A stretch of 64,000 nt of DNA from Selaginella tamariscina (GCA_003024785.1 PUQB01000060.1:372001-436000); one strand, 5' to 3'; positions 20,751-34,395 are shown, numbered from the stretch's first letter. Notes: generated from the sequence alone by a model not told the origin. Translations and numbers: made by a program.

Positions 20751-23700
20751 TTAATTAGAATTTATATCGGAGGCCTTTACTAACTCTATCGCGTTTTGTA
20801 GATTCTCCAATGGTTCCCATGTCGACTTGCATGTCGGGTACCCTTTCCACTTAACAAGATATTCACATTTATGTTTTCGCCATCCATGAATGTTTCGCCC
20901 CTTTAATATCGCCTCAACTTTGAATTCTTTCTCCTCACCAACTAACTTTGGAGGCAGACGTAAATTATGATATCTATCTGAATGTTTCTCATCCTTGTGA
21001 ATGGCTCGAGCAAATTGACATGAAACACATTGTGTATTGCTCCCAACTCTGGAGGAAGATCTAACCCATAAGCCACTTTCCCTACTTCGCTTCACCACCT
21101 TGTATGGACCTATGTAGTGCGATAGAAACTTCTCGAAAGAGTCGTTGGAACCTTCAGGTTTTTGGTACTCAACAATACCATATCCCCAACCTGATACTCT
21201 ACATCCCGATATTTATCGTACTGCTGACGATACCTTTCCTGTGCTGCAGCCATGCTTGACGAGCAGCTTCCCATGTCCGATACAATTGTCCAGTGAACTC
21301 TGCTATAGAAGGAACTCGACACCATACTCTGAGGAATACCACCCTTATTCCCAGTTAAACACTTCCATCGGGCTACACCCGATCGCAGTGTGTGTCGAGT
21401 TATTGTAACATACTCAGCCATATCCAAGTGTTCAGCCCAATCAAGTTGATCACCTTGAACATAGCATCTGAGATAGTCCTCGACTTGTCTTCACTCTCTC
21501 CGTTGACCATCTGTTTGTGGATGGTAAGCTACTAAACTCAGCATCGTCCCAAACTGCTTAAACAACGTTCCCAAAACTTGCCCGTAAACCAAGGATCCCG
21601 ATCTGAGATCATCGTTTCAGTCTTACTACCTTCGTGGAAGAACAACTTTGCTGCTTGTTTGCATTCACTGTCTCAACAGTTGGAATGAAATGAGCAACCT
21701 TTAAAAATCGATCGACCACCACCATGAGAGCGTTAAAACCACAAGATTTTGGCAATCCCATGATAAAGTCCAAAGTAACACTTTGAAATGGGCTCTGGAA
21801 TGGTATACTGCAACTTCCCAGCTCGTTTTTGCAATCGACTTTTCATTTTGACATGTGGGGCATGTCTTAACATACTTGGCAACATCGTCTATCATACCGG
21901 CCAATAGAATCCCTGTTTCAACAAAGCCAACGTCTTATGCCTTCCACCATGTCCTGCCAAAGGAACGTCGTGATGCTCTCTTAATAGCCTCTCCCTCCAT
22001 GTCCCTTCTGGAACATAGAGTCTCTCTTTTCTTTATAATAAAGAACTCATCTGTACGCAAAATGTGCCGTTTGAGTGCATCCATTCGACTTTCTATTCCT
22101 GCTGGAATATTACCATCTTTCGTAATTGATGAACTTTTTCTCTTTGCTACCAGGTTTAAAGCCTCCTTAGCAAACTTGTCTGAGGATACACCGTCACAAA
22201 TTCATCCACCAAAGTTGACATGGTGCTGACATAATACGAAGATGACCCTTCCTACTGAGTGCATCGCTACCACATTGTCTTTTCCCGTTTATGTCTGATT
22301 TCAGGCTAAAATCGAGCAACTTCTACTGCCATCTAGCATACTTTGGTGATAGCTTGGCTGCGTTTCAAATACCTTAGAGTTACACTATTGTCAAACCACA
22401 GTGCCATGACTTGGAAGATAATGATGCCAATACTCTAAGGAAGCAACAATAACATACATCTTTTTGTGAGTAGGCCATGATTTGTGCAGCATCCAACTTC
22501 TTCGAGAAAAAGGACACGATGTCCTTTCTGTTGCAAATTGAAAGTGTCACATTCTACTTCAAAGGGATCTTCAAAGATGGGCAATTGCAAAACTGGCTAG
22601 AAGAGATAGCTTCTTTGAGTTTGACAAATGCACATTGGCACTCTATGGAGTCCAATGCCATGAATGTTCTTCGTGAGATGGCGCTATCTCCGAGTAACCT
22701 TTATGAATCTTCGGTAATACCCTTGTCAGACCAAGAAATGATCTAACTTCATGCACGTCTTTTAAAGTCATCCACTCAGTAATAGCTTGAATTTTCTTTG
22801 GTCCATGGCAACCTCCCCACCTGAGATCAAGTGTCCCAAGAAATCTATCTTGGTTTGACCAAATGCACACTTGCTTTCTTTAGCATACAACTGGTTCTCT
22901 CTCAACCTCTGAAACATTTCTCTAAGTGTTCCACATGTTCCTCAATTGTCGAACTGAAAACCAGAATGTCATCAATATACACCACTACGAACTCGTCTAG
23001 ATAGTCTCTAAACACATCATCCATCATTGTGCAAAAAGTTGCTGGAGCATTGCACAACCCGAATGGCAAGACTAGAAACTCAAATGATCCATAACGCGTT
23101 CGAAAAGCGGTCTTCTCAATGTCATTCTCTGCTACCCGAATCTGATGGTACCCGATCTCAAGTCTATTCTTGAAAAATACTTTGTTTTCGATAGCCTATC
23201 AAATAAGTCGTCCACTCTGGAAGAGGATACTTATTTTTGATAGTTATCGCGTTCAGCGCTCGATAGTCCACACACATTCGCATCGTACCATCCTTTTTCA
23301 TTACAAACAAGATAGGTGCACCATACGCGATCGACTAGGTCGACCAACCAATTTGTCAGCTGTCTCTTCAATTCTATAACTCTTGAGGATTCAACCGATA
23401 TGGGGCTCTTGCCGGTGGAGACGAACCTGGCAAAATCTCTATCCTGTGTCCACACTCGACGTGGAGGTAACTCGGGCGGCAAGTCTTCTGGCAACACATC
23501 CTTAAACATGTTCAAGACTTCCAAAATAGGTTCAGGAACAGATTCTTGACCATCTCCTATTTTGACTTCACCAGTATCCAAAACCATTGCAAGAAACACA
23601 CGTTCCCGATGTCTAACTGCCTTACGCAACTGAGTTAAGGTAAGGAAACATAGGATTCCAATCCTTATCAGTTAGCGTTTCCATTTTGAGTGGTTTTTCT

Positions 23701-25510
23701 AATGTCCTCTTTATCTGCTGCAAGCGTGATTCGATTATTTCTAGAACCCCTCATTTCGATTACATGTTTATGGAACCATTCCATACCCAAAACAAAGTCA
23801 AACCCCGTCATATTCAAGACAACTAAGTCTAGCTTAGCCTTCCAATCTTTGATTTGGACAGGAACTGCCCTTGCTATATTATTAGTATTTTGAGAACCTT
23901 TGCCAAAATTGATCTTTATTTCACACATTTTATTACATCCAAATTCAATCGACGAGCTAGACTAATATGAAGTTGTATGTTGCTCCAGTATCGATCATCA
24001 TTCGGACTCGGTCCCCTCGTATCCTTCCTGTCAAATATAGCAAAGGGTCAGTTTTGTCTTGAATAGCGAATAAGGCAGGTTGTGTCTGGCACAACATTAC
24101 CTCTTCTGACTCATCTTCGGATCTTCAAGCGTTTCTGGTTCACAACTTCTCTTCTACCATCGCCTTGAAATCCTGATTGTTGTGAGGGTCCCAACATGAC
24201 CAGGCTTGTTACAATTATAACATTTGAACCCCCGCTGCGGCTTGCGAGGGAGTAGACTTTGGAGTCGAGCCCTTGGTTTGCTAGGTGGTGGTAACGCTAA
24301 TGGTTTCGAGAATCCGATGGGTCTTGATGTATCTAAAAACTTGGAACTACCGACAAAGGGACTTGCACTTCGAAATTATGGTGATTGATTGGTCGCCTAT
24401 CAAACCTTCTAAACTCAGACTTTGGAGAAAAACTCCTCGGTTTAGGTTTTGCTTCTCCCTTTTGTATAAGTCTTCCAATGACATGCCATAAGCAACCTTT
24501 TGAGCTGCCTCATGACATTTCCGATAGCTTGTTGGCTTGTACCTTAGGATCTCCTTCGTATCTTCTCATTCAAGCTGGCCATGAAGCAACTTTGAGCTTC
24601 ATCATCACTCATTTCGGGACCAAATGCCGTACACTTTCAAATCGATAAACATGGTCCACTAGGTTTCCCCGAACTCCTTGTTTACAAGCTGCCAAATCAG
24701 CACGTAGTCGCAACCCAATGTCATCTGGATATACTACTTTTTAATCTCTCTTTTCATGTGTTTCCAGCTATTTCAATATTTATGTTCACCTTTAATTATC
24801 CAACACCAAGTCTTAGCTTCTCCTTTGAGAAACTGCTTGGCACACGCAACCCTTTCTATCTTTCTCATGGAAGCAACCTCAAAATAACTTTCCATATCAT
24901 ATAAACTAGTCGTCCAGAATTTATAGTCCTTTGAACTTAAAAATTCCGAAGGCTTGACTAGCTTGAATTTACTAGGACCGCTACTACCTTCATATGCCGA
25001 AGAATTCGATTCAGAGGAACCTGACTCTAGATCATGCTTCTTCTTTTGTCTTTGTGTGTTTGGTTATGGAACATCTGGTAATGTGGTAACCACTGGAATT
25101 CGATCAGCAACATTATTGATTCGATCGTTCAACCCTAAAATATCCCCTCGAAGTTCATTTAGGGTATCCATCATTATTTCCTGCCAACCATGCCGCTACC
25201 TAACTCTAAGGGGGTCAACCTGGATCAGCTTCATCCATCTTCTCATTTTGAGCCTCTGCGGCAGCCCTCTCTGCCTCAGGCTCTAATTGCTTTCTTTGCT
25301 CATTGTATTGAACCCTAGTTTCAACACTCGAGAATATGCTTGGAATATTCCCAATATGAAGTTGGAAACACCCTGCACAGGTTGTACACCCACACACATC
25401 AGTTTGAACCAGCATAAGACTTTCGGACATACCTAGAATCTCACGCCGACTCACTAAGCAAGTGTTCTTTGAAGGTTGATGACTCACTGAATCAAACTCT
25501 CTATGCAAAA
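20751..25510 (-). pseudogene. gag-pol of the gypsy element, many frame breaks
   Basis: Recognisable blocks on the minus strand: CCHC knuckle C-Y-N-C-x4-H-x4 region (about 24190-24235); protease-side text FDFVLGMEWFHKH (about 23770-23810); reverse transcriptase with [11 protein letters not shown] near 22960-22990 and the flanking HVEHLREMF; integrase zinc region with C-P-T-C-Q-N-E-K (21850-21900); and a chromodomain at about 20760-20950 (KVEAILKGR, then CEYLVKWKGYP and STWEPLENL). The chromodomain exon still has a 115-codon open frame. Elsewhere stops and shifts are frequent and partly of substitution type, so this decay is real. Confidence 0.85.
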
Positions 25511-25611
25511 TACAGACATGTCAACCGAAAGCGATAGAGTAAATAAAAAACTTAGAGTATCTAAACACTTAAACACCCTATGACTTAAAGCAGTCCTACT
25601 GACCGCAGAGA

Positions 25612-25626
25612 ACTTGCTCCGATATC
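25612..25626 (-). other. primer-binding site, initiator-Met tRNA type
   Basis: On the element's strand TTGATATCGGAGCAAG follows the 5' LTR end. It differs at two positions from TGGTATCAGAGC, the usual complement of the initiator-Met tRNA 3' end. Confidence 0.6.
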
Positions 25627-26545
25627 AATTCTCAGAGTTTTTACTTGGTGCCACAAAGGCGGCTTGTTAAATGCTAACCTTGGAATCCCCTATTTGGAAA
25701 CCCCACAAATTTGATAAAGTAACCCATATTAGGAACCCAACCCTTAGGAGCTTAAACCCTAGCTGACCAAGTCCATCAATGAGGCTCACCTTGTGAATCA
25801 GGATACGCGGACTAGCCGAGCCATAGGTGTCATTCCTAACTTGGTGTGGTTGAGGCGGCCGGAGCAAAGCCTCAACTACTAGTTCTACAGAATGTGAACT
25901 CAGGCAATGCGTTTAAGCTTGCGAGCAGGTTTTCGGCCCAAGGAATTTGACTAATTCCTTGGAAGTGACGTACCCCTATCACAAAGGCGAGATCCTGCCA
26001 ACGATAAGGATAGTCTAACCCAAAGGTGGGACGTACCCCTGTCGTGTGGAAGTTTGGGCGACACAACAAAGGGTTGCGCCTTGACGACACAAGCTTAGCT
26101 TGCACCGGTAGGAGGTTAACGAGCTCTCTTTTAAACCCAGGAAGCCTCACTACACATACTCTACCTTATTTATGTGACGGAGCCCCCCCCCTCCCCCCCT
26201 ATTATCCTAAGTGAGTAAGTGGGCTGGCACGGAAATGCCAGCCCTTAATGAAATGAGATGCCTAACCCTAACCCTAACCCTAACCCCAGGGTTAGGTCAA
26301 CCCTAGGGTGTCCCTAACCCTTTTTTGACAAGCTATACTGGAAAAATCTAACGTCAAACCGAGGTAGAGTTTTTTAGAAGGTAAGTTCTAGCTTCACCTA
26401 AAGTATCTTATAAATACCTAATAACACATAGCCAAACCATCACTAGATTAAGAAGGCATGTTTCCTACTATATTTAGGGTTTGTCACATAACTCGGTAAG
26501 TAACAATAGTCAAACCCCAAAGTAAAGGGTCAAGTCAATAACACA
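25627..26545 (-). repeat. 5' LTR (right copy) of the gypsy element
   Basis: Aligns over its whole length with 19522-20440. It contains a poly-C tract (about 26187-26200), four CCCTAA units (about 26261-26284) and AAAGTAAAGGGTCAAGTCA near its right edge. The right edge is placed by alignment to the left LTR and is uncertain by tens of bases. Confidence 0.8.
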
Positions 26546-28069
26546 AGAGACTTATGGACTTAATTAAGTCCTTTCTTAAAAACCATAAAAGATAACACAA
26601 GACACCTAGACATAATAATGGGTATCTGTAAAATTTGTGTAGCTATATACCATAAACTTATTTATTAAAATACCTATTGAGTGTGTAACCCATGAAATAA
26701 CTTTAAGGTCATATTTTGATATACTACATAACATTACACTTACTTAACAAAACTATATGTTATGCTTTATTTCCTGGAAAAGATTGGGTTATCTTTATCA
26801 CACTCAATCATAAAGGAGTCAATGTTCAAGTGAATAACATAAGAATTTTGTAAAGTGTTAAGAGTCAAAACCCTAAATTCATTCTATACCCAATGTTTTT
26901 ATTATCATTATTCATTGCATTCTTAATCGAGTTAAAAGTTATGTATGATATGACAATCATAAAAAACCTCTTGTTTCTAAACTCTTTCAAAAGTTCAACT
27001 CTAAAAACCCACACACATATTTAATAAAGTACAAAATATGGTCACAATGTAAGTTAAAATGTGTGTTACCTTATAAAAATCACAAATAATAAAAGTAAGT
27101 TAACCTTTAAAGTGTGAATTAAAACGTGTTCACCTTGATAAAATCACAAAAAGAATAAGAAGTAAAATGCATGTAGAATCACAAACGATAATAAGGGAAA
27201 ATTAACTATTAAAATCTGATGTTGGATAACATAAGTTGAGACTTGTGTCAATGCAACAAGTAGAACATGACGTGACTCTTTCATATTATGTACATTATTA
27301 AGTGACAAGACCCTTGTATATTTTTCTAACTATTTTATTTATTATTTATTTTTATAAAATATTAGAAATAACTTGGGTTTTTCACAACGTTGGTGGACTG
27401 CGTGTAAAGAATATTTTGTATATACGAATATTTTTAGAATATTTTGTATATAGGGCAAAAGTTTTTTTTATAAAAATAAAATTAAATCTTGTTTTGGCAT
27501 TAAATACTAAATTCATTATTAACAAGTTAAATAATAATTAAACCTTAGGTTCTTAAAACATTTTAAAACCTTCCCAGTGGTTAAGGATAAACTCAAAAAA
27601 GATGAAGCTATATTTCATTATACTCGTATTAATCGTCCAATTGTATCACAGCTGCCACGTTAAAACTGTTTGTTTTGGTCGCAAGGCAATAATCATCATA
27701 GTAATCTGTGTTCCTTTTTTCAACCCTTGGACTTGCTTACAGGGTGCAAGGGGCCTCTGCTTCTCATATCTTTGAGAGGCTAGAACGTATCCCAAATATA
27801 AACTTCAAACACATGATTTCTATATTAACATTAAGATATAATGTTGAAGCATATCCATGCAATAAGTTAAACATACGTCACGGATTTTCATTCTATATAG
27901 AGATAGGTTTTAACAAGTTAGATAATGGAAAACTTTTACTGAAATATGCCATGTGCACGCGCACACACACACACAAACTTCAATTATGCATCTTAAACTT
28001 TAAAATGACGATCTCTCTCCACACACACATGTATATATCACACAGATACATATATTCGCACCTTTGAGA
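26546..28069. other. intergenic, no gene seen
   Basis: AT-rich DNA with short open frames only, none resembling a known family. A small CA tract lies near 27960-27975. Confidence 0.6.
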
Positions 28070-29067
28070 TCACAAATCCCAGAACTTTGAGCTGCCAACC
28101 TCGGAATTGTCAATAGAGACTGCACAGTTCGAGAAATCCTTGTATCTTAACATACAGGGCTCGTTTGCAACCTGCGGAGAAGAGAACGTTGCAACGGCAA
28201 GTCGTGCACCTTGGCTTGCTACTGCACTGGCCCCTGCACCATCACCGTTGTCAAAAGTGGTTACCAGATTACCGTTTCTTGCATCCCAAATTTGTAGAAC
28301 ACTGTCCTCCAGGCCTCCGGTGATCACTTTAACGTTATCCATGTGAACACACTGTACTGAACCGTCGTGGTTACCGAGCTCTGCAACTGGTTCCATGTTG
28401 TTTGAGAAGCTTCTTATGTCCCAAAGCTTGGCAGTTCTGAAAATAGACTCTCACAAGTCTGGATTGTGTGTGTGTGTGTGTGTGTGTTGCGTTCTTATTA
28501 ATGTAGCATGTGAGAAAGCATTCTATAACATATACACAGTATATACGACAGCAATAACATATAACTTTTCAAAACTATGAATGGATTTATATACTTTACA
28601 TATATATAGATACGAACCTGTCATTACCGCCTGTACACAAGAAAGAGCTGAAGGAGCTATAGCAGTTGCGATAATGCCACCAGCATGAACTAAAGATCCA
28701 ACGTTTTGCATAGTGCGGAGATCAATGGCCGTGATTGACGATCCTCCTGATACGTAGCAAACAGGTCCCCCACAATGAAGACTTGTCAATACACCTCCTC
28801 CACGCGTTATTCCAACACAGTCTCCTGTATTCACGTCCCACAGTCGTAACTGTTACAATTAAATCATTAGATAACTAATAATTTGTTACATAGCCGTGTG
28901 TCTGCGTGTGTGTGTTTGGTTCGTGTTTGTGCGCGAGTTTGCATAAACTCAACGTTAATACGTACCTTAGAGTCTTTTGCTCCACTTATCAAGATAGACG
29001 GATTGTGCCTGAAAAACAGCTTAATTTACACATAGATAGTTTATAACACTGTACCATGAAGTTAGAC

Positions 29068-29108
<41 letters not shown>

Positions 29109-29949
29109 CACTTCCGCACATGCGCTTGTCACGGAGGGAACGCACACGCACGCACACGCACACGCACACACACACACACACACCTACCCTGCGACTACAA
29201 GGTCTTTGACATAAGAATCATGACCATGAAGAGTTGCTTGCAAAGCAGTTCTTTTACGATGACTCCCAAGTAAACTCCATAGCCTAACTGTACAATCCAT
29301 GCCCCCTGTTGCAAGTATTCCTTGTCCAAGCAATTTGTCCGCAATAACATTCACTGTTCCAGTATGACCTCTAAATGTCCTCAGTGTACGGTCCTAGAAA
29401 AATACTCATGTATATTTACGTATATGATATATGAACATTATACGTGTGTATACTACATACACATACAGGCAAACATTATCTGTTCTATATACATGTATAA
29501 AAAATCTTGTTCCCTCTAAGTTCTTTTTTAAAACACACTCGCACACACCTTCGCCCATAGACGGACACTGTGATCAGCACTACAGGTAACTAATACTTTG
29601 TTTGTTCCTGGCAAGCAATTACGAATTGTTCCCAAGCATCCTGCAGAAAATAATCTGAGAAAAACAGGAATGAAAATTTGCCAAAGAAAATAATAAAGGT
29701 CTACACAAACATAAGTAATTTGTGAAGTTTTTACCTCATGCAGTTGATTCTGGCATTGTGATCTCTTAATAATGACAAAGGTGGCGGAGTTTCAGGGTCA
29801 CAATTCCCAATCTCGTCTGTCCTCACAACGTAAACATTAGATCCCTGCAAGTTTATTATAGATATACGAATGCCATATGAATCTACAGATATAAAGTATA
29901 TAACTCACTAGCACATATATGTCATGCATATATAAAACAGGTGACTCTC

Positions 29950-29980
<31 letters not shown>

Positions 29981-29996
29981 ATATATATATATATAT

Positions 29997-30034
<38 letters not shown>

Positions 30035-30330
30035 TACATGGTGTTGCCTATATTATGACGTGTCCCTTATTCTATATATGTATGTACATACATACAGCTC
30101 ACGCTTATACTTCACGCTCACCTGAGCTGCTAATAAGAGATCCTCGTCGAGTAAAACTTGCCTAACAATCACTTGAGATATTGAAAACTCCCACGAAACA
30201 GGATCCTTGAATCTAAATTGTTGGCTTGCAATAATCCTGGACAAATAATCATCTCTCCCACCAACAAATTGAAAATCCCCATCTGAAGTCTGCTTTGCCG
30301 GCCATCTTAACCTGTATCAAATAAAAACCA

Positions 30331-30365
<35 letters not shown>

Positions 30366-30587
30366 TTATTACACACACAAATGTGTGAGTTCCATATGCA
30401 TCCATATAACATAAATGTGTAATTTCTAAAAATACCTGCATTGGATGTTCCAAACTGGATCAGAATAGGCGATTTCACGAAGGCGCTTGCAAGACATCGC
30501 CATATGAGAAAGATCCTTCACATTTAGGCCCGATGCACAGAGAATTAAAGCATCCGAACTTACATCGAGCAGCCCCGTTCCGTCCAT
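28070..30587 (-). CDS. F-box plus WD40-repeat protein
   Basis: Exons in transcript order: 30587-30436, 30312-30122, 29844-29735, 29654-29549, 29393-29188, 29008-28966, 28849-28618, 28436-28070; about 468 aa. Exon 1 encodes an F-box-like helix set (LLDVSSDALILCASGL, then LSHMAMSCKRLREIAYSDPVW). From exon 3 on, WD40 blades follow with VTCSADHSVRLWAK, TGGMDCTVRLWSL, LISGAKDSKLRLWD, and ITGGLEDSVLQIWD near the end. Such proteins are usually SCF ubiquitin-ligase substrate receptors. Frame repairs needed: one extra C in CCC at the start of exon 2 (near 30300) and one base missing near 28650 (before FLCTGGNDR). It starts 66 bp from the divergent PPR gene. Confidence 0.82.
29946..30031. repeat. (TC)n-(AT)n-(GA)n perfect hairpin in WD40 intron 2
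   Basis: A CT run is followed by about 20 bp of AT repeats and then about 30 bp of GA repeats, so the transcript could fold into a long stem. Confidence 0.9.
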
Positions 30588-30653
30588 GCCCAAAACCCTA
30601 ATCCTGAATGAGCCCTAATCCCCTGTTTTAGGGTTCTTGAACGAGATGATTCC
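30588..30653. promoter_or_regulatory. 66-bp head-to-head interval with paired telo-boxes
   Basis: It lies between the minus-strand ATG of the F-box/WD40 gene (30587) and the plus-strand ATG of the PPR gene (30654). It contains AAAACCCTAA (30592-30601) and TTTTAGGGTTC (30627-30636), one telo-box facing each gene. The interval is too short for separate promoters and UTRs, so the start sites probably overlap or sit inside the partner gene. Confidence 0.6.
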
Positions 30654-32445
30654 ATGCTATGGAGGAGGCTAATACACACAGCAACGAGGAGCGGGCAAGC
30701 AGAGGCTGCATTGCAAGAAATTCAGCGCCTTGCAGAAATCCATCGGAATAAGGAGTGTAAGTACCCAAATCCTCCCACGAATCCCGCAGCACTGATCCGT
30801 GAGTGCGGTAATTCTGGGGATCTCACGGAAGCAAGAACAATCCATGCTTCTCTCACAAAATCCGGCCTTCTCCAAGACAGATTTCTCTCAAATCTCCTCA
30901 TAGAAATGTATGGAAAATGTGGTAGTGTACAGAACGCACTCAATGTATTCGAGGCGATACATTTCCCGAATGTATATTCATGGACTTTGCTGATAGCAGC
31001 CTATGCCCAGAACGGGCATACACAGGATGCACTCTTTACATTTCGAAAGATGGATCACATGGGTATATCACCAGATTCAGTCACATTTGTGAATGTCTTC
31101 AACACTCTCACACACCCAAGTATGCTTCCTGAAGGCAGGCTGCTTCACCAGCGAGCTTTGTTATCTGGGTTTGATCCTCCTGATGTCTTCCTTGGTACAT
31201 CGATCGTGAACATGTATGGGAAATGTAAAAGAGTTTACGAAGCTGAGTTAGCATTTGAAAGCATGGATTCTCGGGATGTCATTGCGTGGAACGCTATGCT
31301 TTCTGCATATGCCCAGAACGGGCATATGTCCCAGGCACTGAGTTTCTTCCGTGAGATGCTTGTGAACGGTGTGAGGCCAGACGAGGTTGTCTTCATAAGT
31401 CTTCTCGATACTGTTGACGATGGGAGGGCTGTACAGGAGATAATCTCGGAGGCAGGATTTGGTGCAGAGGGCATTCTGGGAAACGCTCTGGTGAACATGT
31501 ATGGCAGGTGTGGGGAGCTCTTAAATGCAAGCAAAGCTTTTGGTAAGATTCTTTTGAAGACCACATTCTCATGGAACGTCCTTCTAACAGCTTACTTGCA
31601 GAATGAGCTCCGAGTAGATGTGCTGAAGCTCTTCATGGAGATGTTACAGGATGGTATCAGGCCGGATAGTGTCACGTTCATCAACGTTGTTGATGCGTGC
31701 ACAGGGCTTGCAAGTCTGCATGAGTCCCGTATTCTACATGACTTGATAGTTGAGAGTGGAGTAGCTGTAAATGTCAGCTTGGGAAACGCACTGGTGAATA
31801 TGTTCAGGAGGGTAGGGAGTGTTGCGGATGCTAAACTGGTGTTCGACTCGATGACTCACCGAGACGTGGTTACATGGACTGCAATGCTTTCCAGTTATGC
31901 GCAGCTAGGTTTAGTGCCGGATGCATTCGATGTGTTCCATAATATGGACCTTGAAGGAGTGTATCCAGACAGTGTGACTTACATAGGCATACTGGAGGCA
32001 TGTGACGTCCTGTTTATCTCCGAGAAGGCAGGAAGATACACATGAGAGTGTCTTCGAGTGAGTTCTTGCATGATGTGACAGTGAATACATCTCTAGTGAA
32101 CATGTACAGTAAGTGTGGGAGCTTTGAGGATGCAAAGTGTGTGTTCGATGGGATGTTAGCAAGGAACAAGGTAACATGGAATGCCATGGTTCGGGCATTT
32201 GCAGCGGCTTCGCTTGGCTATGAAGCTTTCGGAGCATTCTATGAGATGCAACTCGAAGGTACGAAGCCAGACACAACTACATTTCTTATTCTACTCGATG
32301 CTTCCAAGGATCTAAGTCAAGGCCAAATGGTTCACAGCAGGATTGTTCAAGAAGGCGTTCAAGATGATGTAGGTGTGCCCCACACCCTCATGATCATGTA
32401 TGGCAGACTTGGGAGTACTGAAGATGCAAAGCTCGTTTTCGAGAG

Positions 32446-32482
<37 letters not shown>

Positions 32483-34395
32483 GATAGATAGAGGAGGGGG
32501 GGGGGAGGAGGGAGGAGGGAGGGACCATAGAACATGCTATGTAAATACATCCCTGTTAACACATATATATAGTGCATATATATTGTACGTGTATAGTGTA
32601 TACATGTGTTTATATTGTTATAATAGAGTTTGGTTTATAAATTATATAGAACAAGGAAACAGGAGCAAGAACCATCACGTTGGAATGCAATAATAGTTGC
32701 TTATGCACAGAATGGTTATCTTGAAGAAGCAGCACGTTTCCTCAGTTTTATGGACCTCACAGGTGTAAAGCCTAACAGGTATACATACGTTGGACTTCTT
32801 GATGCATGCTCAAGCACGAAACATGTTGAAGAACTCCACATTCGGCTGAGTATAGATGGTAATTCTCTCTCATGTATATATATCATATATGTATCTATAC
32901 TTACTCACAGACACACCCACACACATACACATGGATATCTTAATGCATGTATATCATTTGTGTAGGATTCTTAGCTGAAAAGGAGCTAGGGAATGCATTG
33001 GTGAACTCATATGGTCAGTGTAGAGACTCGAATTCGTCAAAAGCCGTCTTCGACTCGATGAAATTTCCAAGTGTTATATCATGGACTTCGTTAATAGTAG
33101 CTTATGCAAATAATAGCCAGGTATTTAAGTCTATTACTAATAATTCACGAAATCAATAATATATGTTTATTAACTTCACTAACTAGTTTATTCTGATAAT
33201 ACAAGTGTCTGGAGGCACTGGAGATGCTTCACAAGATGAACTTGGAAGGTGTTCATCCTAACAGAGTGACACTTCTAAGTTTGATAGAGGCATGTGTGAA
33301 CATGGTGCCAGTCGAGAAGTCGATAGTTAACATTATAACAAAGATGGCCGATGGGTTTGAGTCCACAGTTATACTTGAGACTGCCCTCCTGAACATGCAC
33401 GGTAATATATAAATTCAAGTGTATCTGTGTGTATATGTGTACACACACGTATAAGAAGATAATTATTTGTTTCATACTTTTGTTTAGGCAAGTGTGGAAG
33501 TATAGAAGATGCGGAAAGGATATTCGACCGGTTTAGTTTCAAGGACTCAATAGCATGGAACGCGATGATGTCTGCTTATGCACAAAATGAATATAACTTG
33601 GATGCTATTCGTCTGTTTCGAACCATGGACTTTGAAGGTGTCAAACCATACAAGGTGTGTGCGTGCGTATCTGTGCGTACTTTGTGTTCATGGTGATATA
33701 CATAATGTAAACATCAAGATTCTTTAATTACTAAGACAGTGCAAATAGAAGTTATATCTATCTATATGTGAAACTAGGTGACGTTTCTCGGGCTATTAGA
33801 CGCAGTTTCTGCTGAAGGAGATTTAGAAACAGCGAAGCAAGCTCATACAAGGTAAACATACACACACAGTGTGCATGAGTATAGACGTAATATGTTTATT
33901 TTATTTCTTTTCTTCAGGCTAGTTGAAGTTGGACTCATTCCAAATGCCGCACTTGAGAACGCCCTGATCAATACGTATGGACGATGTGGAAGTGTAGAAC
34001 ATGCTAAAGCTGTATTCGAGAATATTTCATGTACGGACGACCCCGTACAATGGGGTGCGATGATCGCGGCATATTCTCAAAACTGGTTCGCTGAAGATGC
34101 GATGGAGTTGTTTAAACTCATGGACTTTGAGGGACTCAAGCCCAGTAAAACAACATTCCTAAGGTGTGTTATGCTCTCTTTCTCTCTCTCTCTCTCTCTC
34201 CACACACACACACATGTATATTAAGTATATGTAGTAAATATATATGTTTCTAGATAAGAAGTTATACTTGTCTAATGTGTTGATTTAAGGCTTATTGAAT
34301 CCTGTGGAGTACTGGGGGTGTTATCCGAGGGGAAAAACCTACACAAAAGAATAGAGCACGCAGGATTCCTTGACGAAGTGATTCTAGGTCTGAAT

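Larger units (their letters stand above)
19522..26545 (-). mobile_element. Ty3/gypsy chromovirus-type LTR retrotransposon, near full length, decayed
   Basis: Two direct repeats of about 0.9 kb (19522-20440 and about 25627-26545) flank a minus-strand gag-pol body. A primer-binding site next to the right LTR and a polypurine tract next to the left LTR set the minus orientation. Domain order on the minus strand from right to left is: gag region, CCHC zinc knuckle, protease, reverse transcriptase with YIDD, RNase H region, integrase, chromodomain. The LTRs differ at many sites and by some indels, so the insertion is old. No clear target duplication was found at the edges, and the exact right edge is uncertain. 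Confidence 0.88.

Noticed and set aside
19522..26545. Treating the gypsy element as potentially active
   Set aside because: The LTRs differ at many positions, pol has frequent stops and shifts of mixed type, and no clean target duplication is seen.
27302..27541. 79-codon AT-rich open frame
   Set aside because: The composition follows the surrounding AT-rich DNA, and the product is a low-complexity hydrophobic/Lys/Asn string.
30669..31564. Antisense open frames across the PPR exons, and similar ones at 48.9-50.8 kb and 62-63.9 kb
   Set aside because: They are shadows of the PPR coding frames with no motif of their own.
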